Below, piece after piece: positions 24,528 through 32,499 of a stretch of 64,000 nt of DNA; positions within the stretch are counted from its first letter, which is position 1; every line of letters starts with the position of its first letter. The stretch spans positions 62,001-126,000 of the forward strand of contig NZ_SAVB01000009.1 in NCBI RefSeq assembly GCF_004022265.1. The letters are read 5' to 3'. The notes below the pieces were generated by a model. That model made no database searches and was not told the DNA's origin. It saw only the letters and a program-made list of their open reading frames with translations. Made by a program: the position numbers and the translations under genes. This DNA comes from Paenirhodobacter ferrireducens (GTDB lineage Bacteria; Pseudomonadota; Alphaproteobacteria; Rhodobacterales; Rhodobacteraceae).

Positions 24528-24545
24528 CTGTCATGCGGCTGTCAG
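24528..24545 (+). promoter_or_regulatory. Pho-box-like direct repeat
   Basis: CTGTCATGCGGCTGTCAG is two 7-mers, CTGTCAT and CTGTCAG, repeated with an 11-base period. This is the build of the PhoB binding site (consensus CTGTCAT-N4-CTGTCAY), with 13 of 14 repeat positions matching. The 4-base spacer is GC-rich instead of AT-rich. It reads toward the UshA-like nucleotidase, whose product is a typical phosphate-starvation enzyme. Confidence 0.55.
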
Positions 24546-24595
24546 CTGGCCGAAACAGGCTGAGCGCCGTCATCGGCTTTGACACGCGGGCCGGT

Positions 24596-24622
24596 GTGAC
24601 GCCACAGTGACGCCCACGTGAC
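24596..24622. repeat. Three GTGAC repeats with 11-base period
   Basis: GTGAC occurs at 24596, 24607 and 24618, exactly 11 bases apart, with partly conserved GCC(A/C)CA between. On the other strand this is GTCAC in tandem, which resembles half-sites of a Pho-box array read leftward. It ends 18 bases before the nucleotidase start codon. Confidence 0.4.
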
Positions 24623-24640
24623 ATTTCTCCGGAGGTTTTC

Positions 24641-26209
24641 ATGAACGCCCGTCTTCTTGCCACGGCCGCCGCGCTCGCGCTCAGCGCGGGCAGCGCGCAG
24701 GCCGAGTACACGCTGCACATCCTGCACACCAACGATCTGCACAGCCGCATCGAATCGATCAACAAATACGATTCGACCTGCAGCGCCGAGGAGGAGGGCG
24801 AGGGCACGTGCTTTGGCGGCATCGCGCGGGTGGCGGCGAAGGTGGCCGAGATGCGCGCCGAACTGGCTGGTCAGAACGTGCTGCTTCTGGATGCGGGCGA
24901 CCAGTTCCAGGGCTCGCTGTTCTACACCACCTACAAGGGCAAGGACACCGCCGCCTTCATGAACGCCATCGGCTATCAGGCGATGGCGGTCGGCAACCAC
25001 GAATTCGACGACGGCCCGGCGCAGCTGGCGGCCTTCACCGGCAGCATCGGGTTTCCGATGGTCTCGGGCAATCTCGATCTCAGCCGCTCGGAGGAGCTGA
25101 AGGGCAAGATCAAGAAGACGCTGGTGTTCGATGTCGGCGGCGAGAAGGTGGGGATCGTCTCGGCGCTGGCCGTCGACACGCCCGAGACCTCCTCGCCCGG
25201 GCCGAACGTGATCTTCCAGGACGAGGCCGAGAGCCTGAAGGCCGATGTCGCCGCGCTCGAGGCCGAGGGGGTGACGAAGATCGTGGCGCTCACCCACACC
25301 GGCTTCGTCAAGGACAAGGCGCTGGCGGCCGCGGTGCCCGGCATCGACGCGATCGTCGGCGGCCACAGTCACACGCTCTTCGGCCCGGGCGGCGAGGCCT
25401 ATCCGACGATGGTCGGCAATGTGCCGGTGGTCTCGGCCTATGCCTATTCGAAATATCTGGGCCATTTGGTGCTGACCTTCGACGATGCGGGCGACCTGAC
25501 CGCCGCCTCGGGCGAGCCGATCCTGCTCGATGCCTCGGTGGTGCCCGATCCGAAGATCGCGGCCGAGGTGGCCGAGATGGCGAAGCCGCTCGAGGCGGTG
25601 CGGGCGAAGGTGGTGGCCGAGGCCGCGGCCGCGATCGACGGTGGCCGCGACAGTTGCCGGGTGAAGGAATGCGAGATGGGCGACCTGATCGCCGAGGCGA
25701 TGCTCGACCGGGTGAAGGATCAGGGCGTGACCATCGCGATCCAGAACGGCGGCGGTGTGCGCGCCTCGATCGACGCCGGGCCGGTGACGATGGGCGAGGT
25801 GCTGACCGTGCTGCCGTTCCAGAACACGCTCTCGACCTTCGAGGCGAAGGGCGCGACGATCCGCGCGGCGCTCGAGAACGGGCTGAGCCAGGTCGAGGAG
25901 GGGGCGGGCCGCTTCCCGCAGGTCGCCGGGTTGAAATTCCGCTGGAGCGCCGAGAAGCCCGCGGGCAGCCGGGTGCTGTCGGTCGAGGTCGCGCAGGACG
26001 GGGGCTGGGTGCCGCTTGATCCCGGGACGGTCTATGGCGTGGTGACGAACAACTATGTCCGCAACGGCGGCGACGGGTTCAAGATGTTCGCGGCCGAGGG
26101 CATGAAGGCCTATGACTTCGGCCCCGATCTGGCCGATGTGACGGCGGAATATCTTGCGAAAGTCGGGCCTTACACGCCGAAGCTCGACGGGCGCATCACG
26201 CAGAAATGA
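24641..26209 (+). CDS. Periplasmic 5'-nucleotidase/UDP-sugar hydrolase-like metallophosphatase
   Basis: The 522-residue protein has a clear Sec signal peptide (MNARLLATAAALALSAGSAQA, cut before EYTLH). An N-terminal two-metal phosphatase domain follows with LHTNDLHSR, LLDAGDQFQG, AVGNHEFDDG and GGHSHTLF. The C-terminal nucleotidase domain has NGGGVRASID near residue 370. It would hydrolyse nucleotides or related phosphate esters in the periplasm, freeing phosphate and nucleosides. This fits both phosphate starvation (Pho-box-like repeat upstream) and the purine and pyrimidine breakdown genes that follow. CCGGAGG lies before the ATG. A strong terminator follows. A precise UshA assignment is not possible without comparison. 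Confidence 0.93.
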   Translation: MNARLLATAAALALSAGSAQAEYTLHILHTNDLHSRIESINKYDSTCSAEEEGEGTCFGGIARVAAKVAEMRAELAGQNVLLLDAGDQFQGSLFYTTYKGKDTAAFMNAIGYQAMAVGNHEFDDGPAQLAAFTGSIGFPMVSGNLDLSRSEELKGKIKKTLVFDVGGEKVGIVSALAVDTPETSSPGPNVIFQDEAESLKADVAALEAEGVTKIVALTHTGFVKDKALAAAVPGIDAIVGGHSHTLFGPGGEAYPTMVGNVPVVSAYAYSKYLGHLVLTFDDAGDLTAASGEPILLDASVVPDPKIAAEVAEMAKPLEAVRAKVVAEAAAAIDGGRDSCRVKECEMGDLIAEAMLDRVKDQGVTIAIQNGGGVRASIDAGPVTMGEVLTVLPFQNTLSTFEAKGATIRAALENGLSQVEEGAGRFPQVAGLKFRWSAEKPAGSRVLSVEVAQDGGWVPLDPGTVYGVVTNNYVRNGGDGFKMFAAEGMKAYDFGPDLADVTAEYLAKVGPYTPKLDGRITQK

Positions 26210-26225
26210 GCCTGCGCACGACGGG

Positions 26226-26253
26226 AAACGGGGGTCTCGGCCCCCGTTTCTTC
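26226..26253 (+). terminator. Rho-independent terminator after the nucleotidase gene
   Basis: AAACGGGGG (26226-26234) pairs with CCCCCGTTT (26241-26249) around a 6-base loop, followed by CTTCTT. It lies 17 bases after the stop codon and separates the nucleotidase from the glycerate kinase gene. Confidence 0.88.
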
Positions 26254-26351
26254 TTGCGCGCGGGGGCCTTGAGGGCAAACCTGTGGCCCTGGAGGGATGC
26301 GATGACCCGAGCGAAGACCTGCCTGACCACATCGTGCCGGAAGGCGCGCGC

Positions 26352-27614
26352 ATGGCTGCGCTGACCCCGCCCGCGGCTTTGCGCGCGATGTTCGATGCGG
26401 CCGTGGCCGCGGCCGATCCGATGCGGGTGATCCCCGCCGCGCTGCCGCCGCGCCCGGGCGGGCGGGTGGTGGTGGTCGGTGCCGGCAAGGCCTCGGCGCG
26501 GATGGCCGAGGCGGTCGAGGCCGCCTGGGGCCCCTGCGAGGGGCTGGTCATCACCCGCTATGGCTATGGCCGGCCCTGCCGCGGCATCGAGATCGTCGAG
26601 GCGGCGCATCCGGTGCCCGACGCGGCGGGCGTCGCGGCGACGCGGCGGATGCTCGATCTGCTTGCGTCTCTGGGAGAGGACGATTTCGTCCTGGCGCTGA
26701 TCTCGGGCGGCGGCTCGGCGCTGCTGTGCGCGCCGGTGCCAGGGCTGACGCTGGCCGAGAAACAGGCGGTGACGACGGCGCTGCTGGCCTCGGGGGCGCC
26801 GATCGACCGCATCAACACCCTGCGCAAGCATCTGAGTGCGGTGAAGGGCGGGCAGCTCGCGGCCGCCGCCTGGCCCGCGCGGATGCTGGCGCTCGTCATT
26901 TCCGACGTGCCGGGCGACGACCTTGCCTTCATCGCCTCGGGGCCGACGGTGGGCGATGGCTCGACCGTCGAGGAGGCGCGAGCGGTGCTGGCGCGCTATG
27001 GCATCGCGGTGCCCGAGGTGGTGCGCGCGGCGCTCTCGCAGGGATCGGGGGTGCTCGCGCCGGGGGACGCGCGGCTCGCGCGGACCGAGACCCGGATCGT
27101 CGCGGCGCCGTCGCAGTCGCTCGCCGCCGCGGCGGAGGTCGCGCGGGCGGCGGGCTGCGAGGTGCGGCTGCTCGGCGACGCGATCGAGGGCGAGGCGGCG
27201 GTGCAGGGCGCGGGGCAGGCGGCGCTGGCGCGCCAGATCGCCGCGACGCGGCGGGCGGGAGACCCGCCGGTGGTGCTGCTTTCGGGCGGCGAATGCACGG
27301 TGACGCTGGCCGGCGCCGATGGTCGCGGCGGGCCGAATGCGGAATTCACGCTGGCGGCGTTGCTGGCGCTGGACGGCGCGCCGGGGATCTGGGCGATCGC
27401 CTGCGATACCGATGGCGTCGATGGCGCCGAGGAGGTGGCGGGTGCGCTGATCGGGCCGGCGACGCTGGCCGCGGCGGCGGCGCGGGGGCTCGATGCGCGC
27501 GCGGCGCTTGCCCGCCACGATGCGCATGGCTTCTTCGGCGCGGCGGGGGCGCAGGTGGTGACCGGGCCGACGCTGACCAATGTCAACGATTTCCGCGCCG
27601 TGCTGATCGTCTGA
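26352..27614 (+). CDS. Glycerate 2-kinase, MOFRL/GckA (TtuD) family
   Basis: The 420-residue protein belongs to the MOFRL family of glycerate kinases (older name hydroxypyruvate reductase TtuD), which make 2-phosphoglycerate. Typical stretches are RVVVVGAGKASARMAEAVE, ALISGGGSALLCAPVPGLT, INTLRKHLSAVKGGQLA, SDVPGDDLAFIASGPTVGD and the C-terminal NAEFTLAALLAL and ACDTDGVDG. Glyoxylate released from ureidoglycolate can be turned into glycerate, so this enzyme plausibly links ureide breakdown to central metabolism; enzymes for the steps between are not in the window. The ATG was chosen after GGAAGG at modest spacing. Its stop directly abuts the stop of allA on the other strand, with no base between. 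Confidence 0.9.
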   Translation: MAALTPPAALRAMFDAAVAAADPMRVIPAALPPRPGGRVVVVGAGKASARMAEAVEAAWGPCEGLVITRYGYGRPCRGIEIVEAAHPVPDAAGVAATRRMLDLLASLGEDDFVLALISGGGSALLCAPVPGLTLAEKQAVTTALLASGAPIDRINTLRKHLSAVKGGQLAAAAWPARMLALVISDVPGDDLAFIASGPTVGDGSTVEEARAVLARYGIAVPEVVRAALSQGSGVLAPGDARLARTETRIVAAPSQSLAAAAEVARAAGCEVRLLGDAIEGEAAVQGAGQAALARQIAATRRAGDPPVVLLSGGECTVTLAGADGRGGPNAEFTLAALLALDGAPGIWAIACDTDGVDGAEEVAGALIGPATLAAAAARGLDARAALARHDAHGFFGAAGAQVVTGPTLTNVNDFRAVLIV

Positions 27615-28106
27615 TCAGGGGGCGGTGACCGTCACCGGGGTGTCGAGGATCACCTCCTCGAGGTTCGCCGTGGCGCCGATCCGGTCGATCACCGCGAAAA
27701 GCCCGGGCTCGGCGAGCGGCGTCAGCACCCCGTGCCAGGTGCCGCGGCGGAAGTTGATCGCCTGCGCGCCCGAGGTGACGAAGGCGCGCGGCTGGCCCGG
27801 GCGGCCGCCCATGTCGGGGGCGACGATGACGAGGAACGGGTCCGCCGTCATCGGCACGAAGGCCTGACTGCCCTCGGGGTGGCGCTCGAGCAGATCGAAC
27901 GTGTAGGGCAGGGCGCGCGGGATCGCCTTGAAGATCGAGATCCCCGGCCGGCCACCGGTCTCGGGGCCGAAATCGAGCGTCGCGCGGTCGTGGAAGCGGC
28001 CGCACATGCCGGCGTTGATGATCCGGTCGGGGGCGCCTTCGGCCTCCATCACCTCGCCGAAGGGGGCGAAGGCCTCGGCGGTGAGGGGTTCGGTCGTGAT
28101 CTGCAT
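27615..28106 (-). CDS. allA: Ureidoglycolate lyase
   Basis: AllA splits ureidoglycolate into glyoxylate and urea, the last step of purine ring breakdown. The 163-residue product has the family opening ITTEPLTAEAFAPFGEVME, the conserved FHDRATLDF, the HPEGSQAFVPM segment with the metal- or substrate-contacting His, and RRGTWHGVLTPL. Length is normal. It is the last gene in a leftward group puuE-uraD, allE, allA. A repeat element fills the 105-base gap between it and the ureidoglycine aminohydrolase gene, so it could have reduced or separate expression. Confidence 0.95.
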   Translation of the reverse strand: MQITTEPLTAEAFAPFGEVMEAEGAPDRIINAGMCGRFHDRATLDFGPETGGRPGISIFKAIPRALPYTFDLLERHPEGSQAFVPMTADPFLVIVAPDMGGRPGQPRAFVTSGAQAINFRRGTWHGVLTPLAEPGLFAVIDRIGATANLEEVILDTPVTVTAP

Positions 28107-28129
28107 GTCGGGGCTCCGGTCCGGGCCGC

Positions 28130-28182
28130 CGGGGGCATCGCGCCCCCGGACCCCCGCGAGGTATTTCGGGCAAGATGAAAGG
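28130..28182 (+). repeat. Intergenic repeat, copy 3
   Basis: A GGGGGCATCGCGCCCCC stem is followed by GGACCCCCGCGAGGTATTTC, GGGCAAG and ATGAAAG. It lies between allE and allA and has the same order of parts as the copies at 22.6 and 44.85 kb. Confidence 0.75.
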
Positions 28183-28211
28183 GGGAACGGGGCCCGTGGG
28201 CCCCGGCCCGG

Positions 28212-29042
28212 TCAGCGCGAAAACGGGCCGCGCAGGCGCGCGTGGCGGTTCACGTCCTTGTAGAGCAGGTAGCGGAACGGGCCGGGCCCCGCGGCATAGC
28301 AGGCCTGCGGGCAATAGGCGCGCAGCCACATGAAATCGCCTGCCTCGACCTCGACCCAGTCCTGGTTCAGCTTGTAGACCGCCTTGCCCTCGAGCACGTA
28401 GAGCCCGTGCTCCATGACATGGGTTTCCTCGAAGGGGATGAGCCCGCCGGGCTGGAAGGTGACGACGTTCACGTGCATGTCGTGGCGCAGGTCGGTCGGG
28501 TCGACGAAGCGGGTGGTGGCCCAGCGGCCCTGGGTGTCGGGCATCGCGACCGGGGCGATCTCGCGCTCGTTCGTCACGAAGGCCTCGGGCGCGGGCAGGC
28601 CGGGCGCGCGCTCGTAGAGCTTGCGGATCCAGTGGAAGCGCAGCGGGTGGTCGGCGCCGTTCTTCACCCGCCACTCGGTGCCCGGCGGGATATAGGCGTA
28701 GCCGCCCGCCGCGAGTTCGTATTCCTGCCCGTCGAGCGAGAGCCACATCTCGCCCTCGGTGACGAAGAGAACATGCTCCGCGCCGGGTTCGGCATCGGGC
28801 GCGTCCGAGCCGCCATCGGCGCCGACCTCCATCACATATTGGCTGAAGGTCTCGGAAAAGCCCGACATCGGCCGGGCGATGAGCCACAGCCGGGTGTCGG
28901 TCCAGCCCGGAAGGTAGCTGGTGACGATGTCGGAGAAGCAGCCTTTCGGGATCACCGCATAGGCCTCGGTGAAGATCGCGCGGCCGGTCATCAGCGCGCT
29001 TTGCGGCGGCAGGCCGCCTTTCGGGGCGTAATAGCCGGTCAC
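28212..29042 (-). CDS. allE: (S)-ureidoglycine aminohydrolase, bicupin
   Basis: This 276-residue bicupin (YlbA/UGHY) converts S-ureidoglycine to S-ureidoglycolate and ammonia. The two cupin barrels are visible: the first around AEHVLFVTEGEMWLSLDG and the second, metal-binding one around FEETHVMEHGLYVLEGKAVY (near residue 205), which has the His, Glu and His ligands. Both precede the C-terminal DFMWLRAYCPQACYAAGPGP, which is characteristic of the family. Length is normal. Translation starts at GTG 29042, overlapping the stop of the PuuE-UraD gene in GTGA, so the two are coupled. Its substrate would come from an allantoate amidohydrolase, which I cannot place with certainty in this window. Confidence 0.95.
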   Translation of the reverse strand: MTGYYAPKGGLPPQSALMTGRAIFTEAYAVIPKGCFSDIVTSYLPGWTDTRLWLIARPMSGFSETFSQYVMEVGADGGSDAPDAEPGAEHVLFVTEGEMWLSLDGQEYELAAGGYAYIPPGTEWRVKNGADHPLRFHWIRKLYERAPGLPAPEAFVTNEREIAPVAMPDTQGRWATTRFVDPTDLRHDMHVNVVTFQPGGLIPFEETHVMEHGLYVLEGKAVYKLNQDWVEVEAGDFMWLRAYCPQACYAAGPGPFRYLLYKDVNRHARLRGPFSR

Positions 29043-30454
29043 GGCAGCAACTCCTTCAGGCGCAGGGTGGCGATGCGTTCGACCTGGTGGCAGGCCTCGG
29101 CGAATTCGGTTTCGGCATCATGCGCGAGGCGGGTCTCGAAGGCGGCGAGGATGCCGTCCTTCGTGTGGTCGCGCACGGCGATGATGAAGGGGAAGCCGAA
29201 TTTCGCGGTATAGGCGGTGTTCAGCGCCTCGAAGCGGGCGCGCTCGGCGTCGGTCAGCGCGTCGAGCCCGGCCGAGGCCTGTTCGGCGGTGCTTTCGGCG
29301 GTGAGCCGCTTCGCCTGGGCGAGCTTGCCGGCCAAGTCGGGGTGGGCGGTCAGCACGCCGAGACGCTCGGCGGGCGTGGCGGTGCGGAACACCCGGGCGA
29401 GCGCATTCGCGAGCCCCACCGCGCTGTCATGCGCCGGGCCGAGTTCGAGGTCATAGGCGCGCTCGGCGATCCAGGGGCTGTGCTCGAAGATGCCGCCCCA
29501 GGCTTCGACGAAGCGGGCGCGGTCCATCTGCGAGGGGCGCTCGATGCGGTGATGCGGGTGCACTTCGGCCCAGTGCCGGGCGATGTCGCCGCGGCGGGCG
29601 AACCACGCGCCCTCGTGCGCCTTTGCGTAGTCGAGGAAGCGCTTCAGCCCGGCCATCTTGCCCGGGCGCCCGATCAGCCGGTTGTGCAGCCCGATCGAGA
29701 ACATCTTGGCGCGGCCCTCGAGCCCTTCGGCATAGAGCGTGTCGAAGCTGTCCTTCAGATACTGGAAGAACATCTCGCCCTCGATCCAGCCGGGCGAGGT
29801 GGCGAAACGCATGTCGTTCGCCTCGAGCGTGTAGGGAATCACCAACTGGTCGCGGTCGGGCAGCTCGAGCCAATAGGGCAGGTCGTCGTCATAGGTGTCC
29901 GAGATCCAGTCGAAGCCGCCTTCCTCGGCGGTCAGGCGAACGGTATTGGCCGAGCAGCGCCCGGTGTACCAGCCGCGCGGCCGCTCGCCCACGACCTCGG
30001 TGTGAAGCCGGATCGCCTCGGCGATCTGCCGGCGTTCCTCGTCCTCGGGCATGTCCTTGTGCTCGACCCATTTCAGCCCGTGCGAGGCAATCTCCCAGCC
30101 GGCGTCCTGCATCGCGGCAAGCTGTTCGGGGTTGCGCGCAAGCGCCGTGGCGACGCCATAGATCGTCACCGGGATCTGCATCGAGGTGAACAGCCGGTGC
30201 AGCCGCCAGAACCCGGCACGGGCGCCGTATTCGTAGATCGATTCCATGTTCCAGTGGCGCTGGCCGGGCCACATCGCGGCGCCGGCGACGTCCGACAGGA
30301 ACGCTTCCGACGCGGCATCGCCGTGCAGGATGCAGTTCTCGCCGCCTTCTTCGTAGTTCAGCACCAGCGAGATCGCGACGCGCGCGCCGCCGGGCCATTG
30401 CGCATCGGGTGGATTGGGGCCGTGGCCACGCATGTCGCGGGGATAACGGATCAT
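29039..30454 (-). CDS. puuE: Fused allantoinase (PuuE) and OHCU decarboxylase (UraD)
   Basis: The 471-residue protein joins two enzymes of urate breakdown. Residues 1-305 are a cofactor-independent, polysaccharide-deacetylase-type allantoinase: MIRYPRDMRGHGPNPP, LNYEEGGENCILHGD, ASHGLKWVEHKDMPEDEE, and GRCSANTVRL. Residues 308-471 are OHCU decarboxylase: FVEAWGGIFEHSPWIAERA, LTAHPDLAGKLA, STAEQASAGLDALT and KFGFPFIIAVRDHTK. Together they take OHCU to allantoin and allantoin to allantoate in the cytoplasm. No stop or frameshift separates the parts. The ATG at 30454 is the natural start of PuuE proteins. It is divergent from uraH, which makes its substrate. Confidence 0.95.
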   Translation of the reverse strand: MIRYPRDMRGHGPNPPDAQWPGGARVAISLVLNYEEGGENCILHGDAASEAFLSDVAGAAMWPGQRHWNMESIYEYGARAGFWRLHRLFTSMQIPVTIYGVATALARNPEQLAAMQDAGWEIASHGLKWVEHKDMPEDEERRQIAEAIRLHTEVVGERPRGWYTGRCSANTVRLTAEEGGFDWISDTYDDDLPYWLELPDRDQLVIPYTLEANDMRFATSPGWIEGEMFFQYLKDSFDTLYAEGLEGRAKMFSIGLHNRLIGRPGKMAGLKRFLDYAKAHEGAWFARRGDIARHWAEVHPHHRIERPSQMDRARFVEAWGGIFEHSPWIAERAYDLELGPAHDSAVGLANALARVFRTATPAERLGVLTAHPDLAGKLAQAKRLTAESTAEQASAGLDALTDAERARFEALNTAYTAKFGFPFIIAVRDHTKDGILAAFETRLAHDAETEFAEACHQVERIATLRLKELLP

Positions 30455-30460
30455 CTGAGC

Positions 30461-30490
30461 CTCCGGGAATTTTTCGGGCGCGATCAAAGG
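30461..30490 (+). repeat. Possible diverged copy of the intergenic repeat
   Basis: CTCCGGGAATTTTTCGGGCG followed by CGATCAAAGG resembles the repeat core and tail but lacks the GC stem in front. It lies in the 5' leader of the PuuE-UraD gene. The match is partial and could be chance. Confidence 0.35.
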
Positions 30491-30519
30491 ACGATTGCCG
30501 GGCGGGCGCAAGGGGGTGC

Positions 30520-30548
30520 TTGCCGGCGCCGGGGACGCGCGCCATAGT
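30520..30548 (+). promoter_or_regulatory. Possible promoter for uraH
   Basis: TTGCCG at 30520-30525 (four of six -35 bases) and CATAGT at 30543-30548 (four of six -10 bases) are 17 bases apart and end 20 bases before the uraH ATG. The spacing is ideal but the match is moderate. Confidence 0.4.
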
Positions 30549-30568
30549 CGGCGCAAAGGAGAGCCGCG

Positions 30569-30925
30569 ATGACCGGATATCTGACCACCCATGTTCTCGA
30601 CACCGCGCGCGGCTGCCCGGCCGAGGGGATCCGCATCGCGCTCTACCGCATCGAGGAGGGCGAGCGCGCGCAGATCGCCGAGGCGATGACCAACGCCGAC
30701 GGGCGCACCGATGCGCCGATCCTGCCCGTGCAGGCCTTCGCGACCGGGGTCTACGAGCTGGTCTTCGAGGTCGGCGACTATCTGCGCGAAACCGGGCAGG
30801 CCGGGGCGGCGCCGCTGTTCCTCGACCATGTGCCGATCCGCTTCGGCATTTCCGAGCCCGCGGCGCATTACCATGTGCCGCTGCTGCTTTCGCCCTTCGG
30901 CTATTCGACCTATCGCGGCAGCTGA
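30569..30925 (+). CDS. uraH: 5-Hydroxyisourate hydrolase
   Basis: UraH, a transthyretin-like protein, opens 5-hydroxyisourate to OHCU. The 118-residue product has the N-terminal [17 protein letters not shown], the central conserved stretch around [12 protein letters not shown], and the C-terminal signature [19 protein letters not shown], which carries the active-site His and the YRGS tail that distinguishes this enzyme from transthyretin. There is no signal peptide. AAAGGAGAG precedes the ATG. It lies between the genes for the enzymes before it (puuD, 135 bases downstream) and after it (puuE-uraD, divergent). Confidence 0.96.
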   Translation: MTGYLTTHVLDTARGCPAEGIRIALYRIEEGERAQIAEAMTNADGRTDAPILPVQAFATGVYELVFEVGDYLRETGQAGAAPLFLDHVPIRFGISEPAAHYHVPLLLSPFGYSTYRGS

Positions 30926-31060
30926 TCTGACATCTGCCTGATTTTCCGGCGCCGGCGCCCGTTTGCGGGGCGCGCGTCCGAGGGGGGGCGGGCTCAGGCC
31001 CGCCGAGGCTTGCGTGGGTGGGGGCGCAGGCCGATGCTGTCGGAAAAAGAACACGGGGAC

Positions 31061-32296
31061 ATGATGTTCGACTATACCTTCCTGCTCGAGTGGGCGCAGT
31101 TCGCGGTGCGCTGGCTGCATGTCGTCACCGCCATCGCCTGGATCGGGTCGTCCTTCTACTTCATCGCGCTCGACCTTGGCCTGCGGCCCGAACCGGGCGC
31201 GCCGAAGGGGGTGACCGGGGCCGCCTGGCAGGTGCATGGCGGCGGCTTCTACCACATCCAGAAATACATGGTGGCGCCCGAGCGGATGCCCGACGAGCTG
31301 ACCTGGTTCAAATGGGAAAGCTACATGACCTGGGTGTCGGGCTTTGCCATGCTGATGCTGCTTTATTGGGCGCAGTCGCAGTTCTATCTGATCGACCCGC
31401 GGGTGATGGACCTGCCGACCTGGGGCGCGATCGCGATCTCGGCGGGCTCGCTGACGATCGGCTGGATCCTCTATGACCTGCTGTGCAAGTCGAAGCTCGG
31501 CGAGAACAGCACCACGCTGATGGTGCTGCTCTATGTCATCCTGGTGGCGATGGCCTGGGGCTATACGCAGGTGTTCTCGGGCCGCGCGGCGCTTTTGCAC
31601 CTTGGCGCCTTCACCGCGACGATCATGACCGCGAACGTGTTCCTGATCATCATGCCGAACCAGCGCATCGTGGTGGCCGACCTGAAGGCCGGCCGCACCC
31701 CCGATCCGAAATACGGCAAGATCGCCAAGCAGCGCTCGACGCACAACAACTACCTGACGCTGCCGGTGGTGTTCCTGATGCTGTCGAACCATTACCCGCT
31801 GGCCTTCGCGAGCGAGTACAACTGGCTGATCGCCTCGCTGGTGTTCCTGATGGGGGTGACGATCCGGCACTTCTTCAACACCCATCACGCGCACAAGGGC
31901 GCGCCATGGTGGACCTGGGGCGTGACCGTGGTGCTGTTCCTGATCTGCGTCTGGCTTTCGACCTTCACCGGCACCGGCGAGGGGGACGACACGGAAGCGG
32001 CGCTGAGCCCGATCGAGGCGCGTTTCGCCGAGGCCGCGGGCTTCGATCAGGTGACCGACATCGTTCTGGGCCGCTGCTCGATGTGCCACGCGACCGAGCC
32101 GGGCGGCTTCGACGCCATCACCCGCGCGCCGAAGGGGGTGCATCTGGAGACCCCGGCCCAGATCGCGCGGGCCGCGCATCAGATCTATGTGCAGGCGGGG
32201 CTGACCCATGCCATGCCGCCGGGCAACCTGAGCTTCATGGAAGCCTCGGAGCGTAAGGCGATCCGCGACTGGTACGAGGCCGCGACCCGCGGCTGA
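31061..32296 (+). CDS. puuD: Membrane urate hydroxylase with C-terminal cytochrome c domain
   Basis: PuuD oxidises urate to 5-hydroxyisourate, replacing the soluble uricase. The 411-residue product has about eight membrane segments, starting with WLHVVTAIAWIGSSFYFIAL, and conserved histidines such as HNNYLTLPVVFLMLSNHYPL and RHFFNTHHAHKG. At the C-terminus lies a cytochrome c-type domain with haem motif CSMCH (near residue 343) and an axial-ligand candidate Met in THAMPPGN. Electrons would go to the respiratory chain. I chose the ATG at 31061 (the first of two adjacent ATGs) after CACGGGGAC; a longer frame upstream is unlikely. Confidence 0.95.
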   Translation: MMFDYTFLLEWAQFAVRWLHVVTAIAWIGSSFYFIALDLGLRPEPGAPKGVTGAAWQVHGGGFYHIQKYMVAPERMPDELTWFKWESYMTWVSGFAMLMLLYWAQSQFYLIDPRVMDLPTWGAIAISAGSLTIGWILYDLLCKSKLGENSTTLMVLLYVILVAMAWGYTQVFSGRAALLHLGAFTATIMTANVFLIIMPNQRIVVADLKAGRTPDPKYGKIAKQRSTHNNYLTLPVVFLMLSNHYPLAFASEYNWLIASLVFLMGVTIRHFFNTHHAHKGAPWWTWGVTVVLFLICVWLSTFTGTGEGDDTEAALSPIEARFAEAAGFDQVTDIVLGRCSMCHATEPGGFDAITRAPKGVHLETPAQIARAAHQIYVQAGLTHAMPPGNLSFMEASERKAIRDWYEAATRG

Positions 32297-32330
32297 ACGC
32301 CCGCGCCCGTCCTGCCCGGCCGTCGGCTGC

Positions 32331-32357
32331 GCCCGCTCCCGCCCGGGGCGGGCGTTT
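32331..32357 (+). terminator. Possible terminator after puuD
   Basis: GCCCGC (32331-32336) pairs with GCGGGC (32348-32353) around a GC-rich loop that can itself pair, followed by GTTTCC. The U run is short, so this is only a likely terminator. Confidence 0.4.
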
Positions 32358-32381
32358 CCATGCCCGGCGCCGGGCCCGCTT

Positions 32382-32397
32382 TGCCGCACTTGCGGCA
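32382..32397. promoter_or_regulatory. Perfect palindrome upstream of clpP
   Basis: TGCCGCACTTGCGGCA has two 7-base arms around CT with no mismatch and lies 103 bases before the clpP start. It is a candidate operator for a dimeric regulator. About 20 bases further on, CTTG (32417-32420) and CACTAAG (17 bases later) give a weak heat-shock-like promoter pattern. Confidence 0.35.
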
Positions 32398-32499
32398 TCA
32401 ACTGTTGCCGGCTGCCCTTGCAGCGTCCTGCCCGCGCCACTAAGACTCGGGTAAAGTTCCGCGTTCATCGTGACGCAAGACCGCAGGGAAGGCTGAGGA

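Noticed and set aside
24579-24584. TTGACA as the -35 of the nucleotidase promoter.
   Set aside because: No -10-like sequence at 16-18 bases; the area is better explained by the GTGAC repeat array.
30455-32440. An extension of the PuuE-UraD frame far upstream on the minus strand.
   Set aside because: It runs antisense through uraH and puuD; the natural PuuE start MIRYPRDMRG at 30454 and the family length fix the true start.
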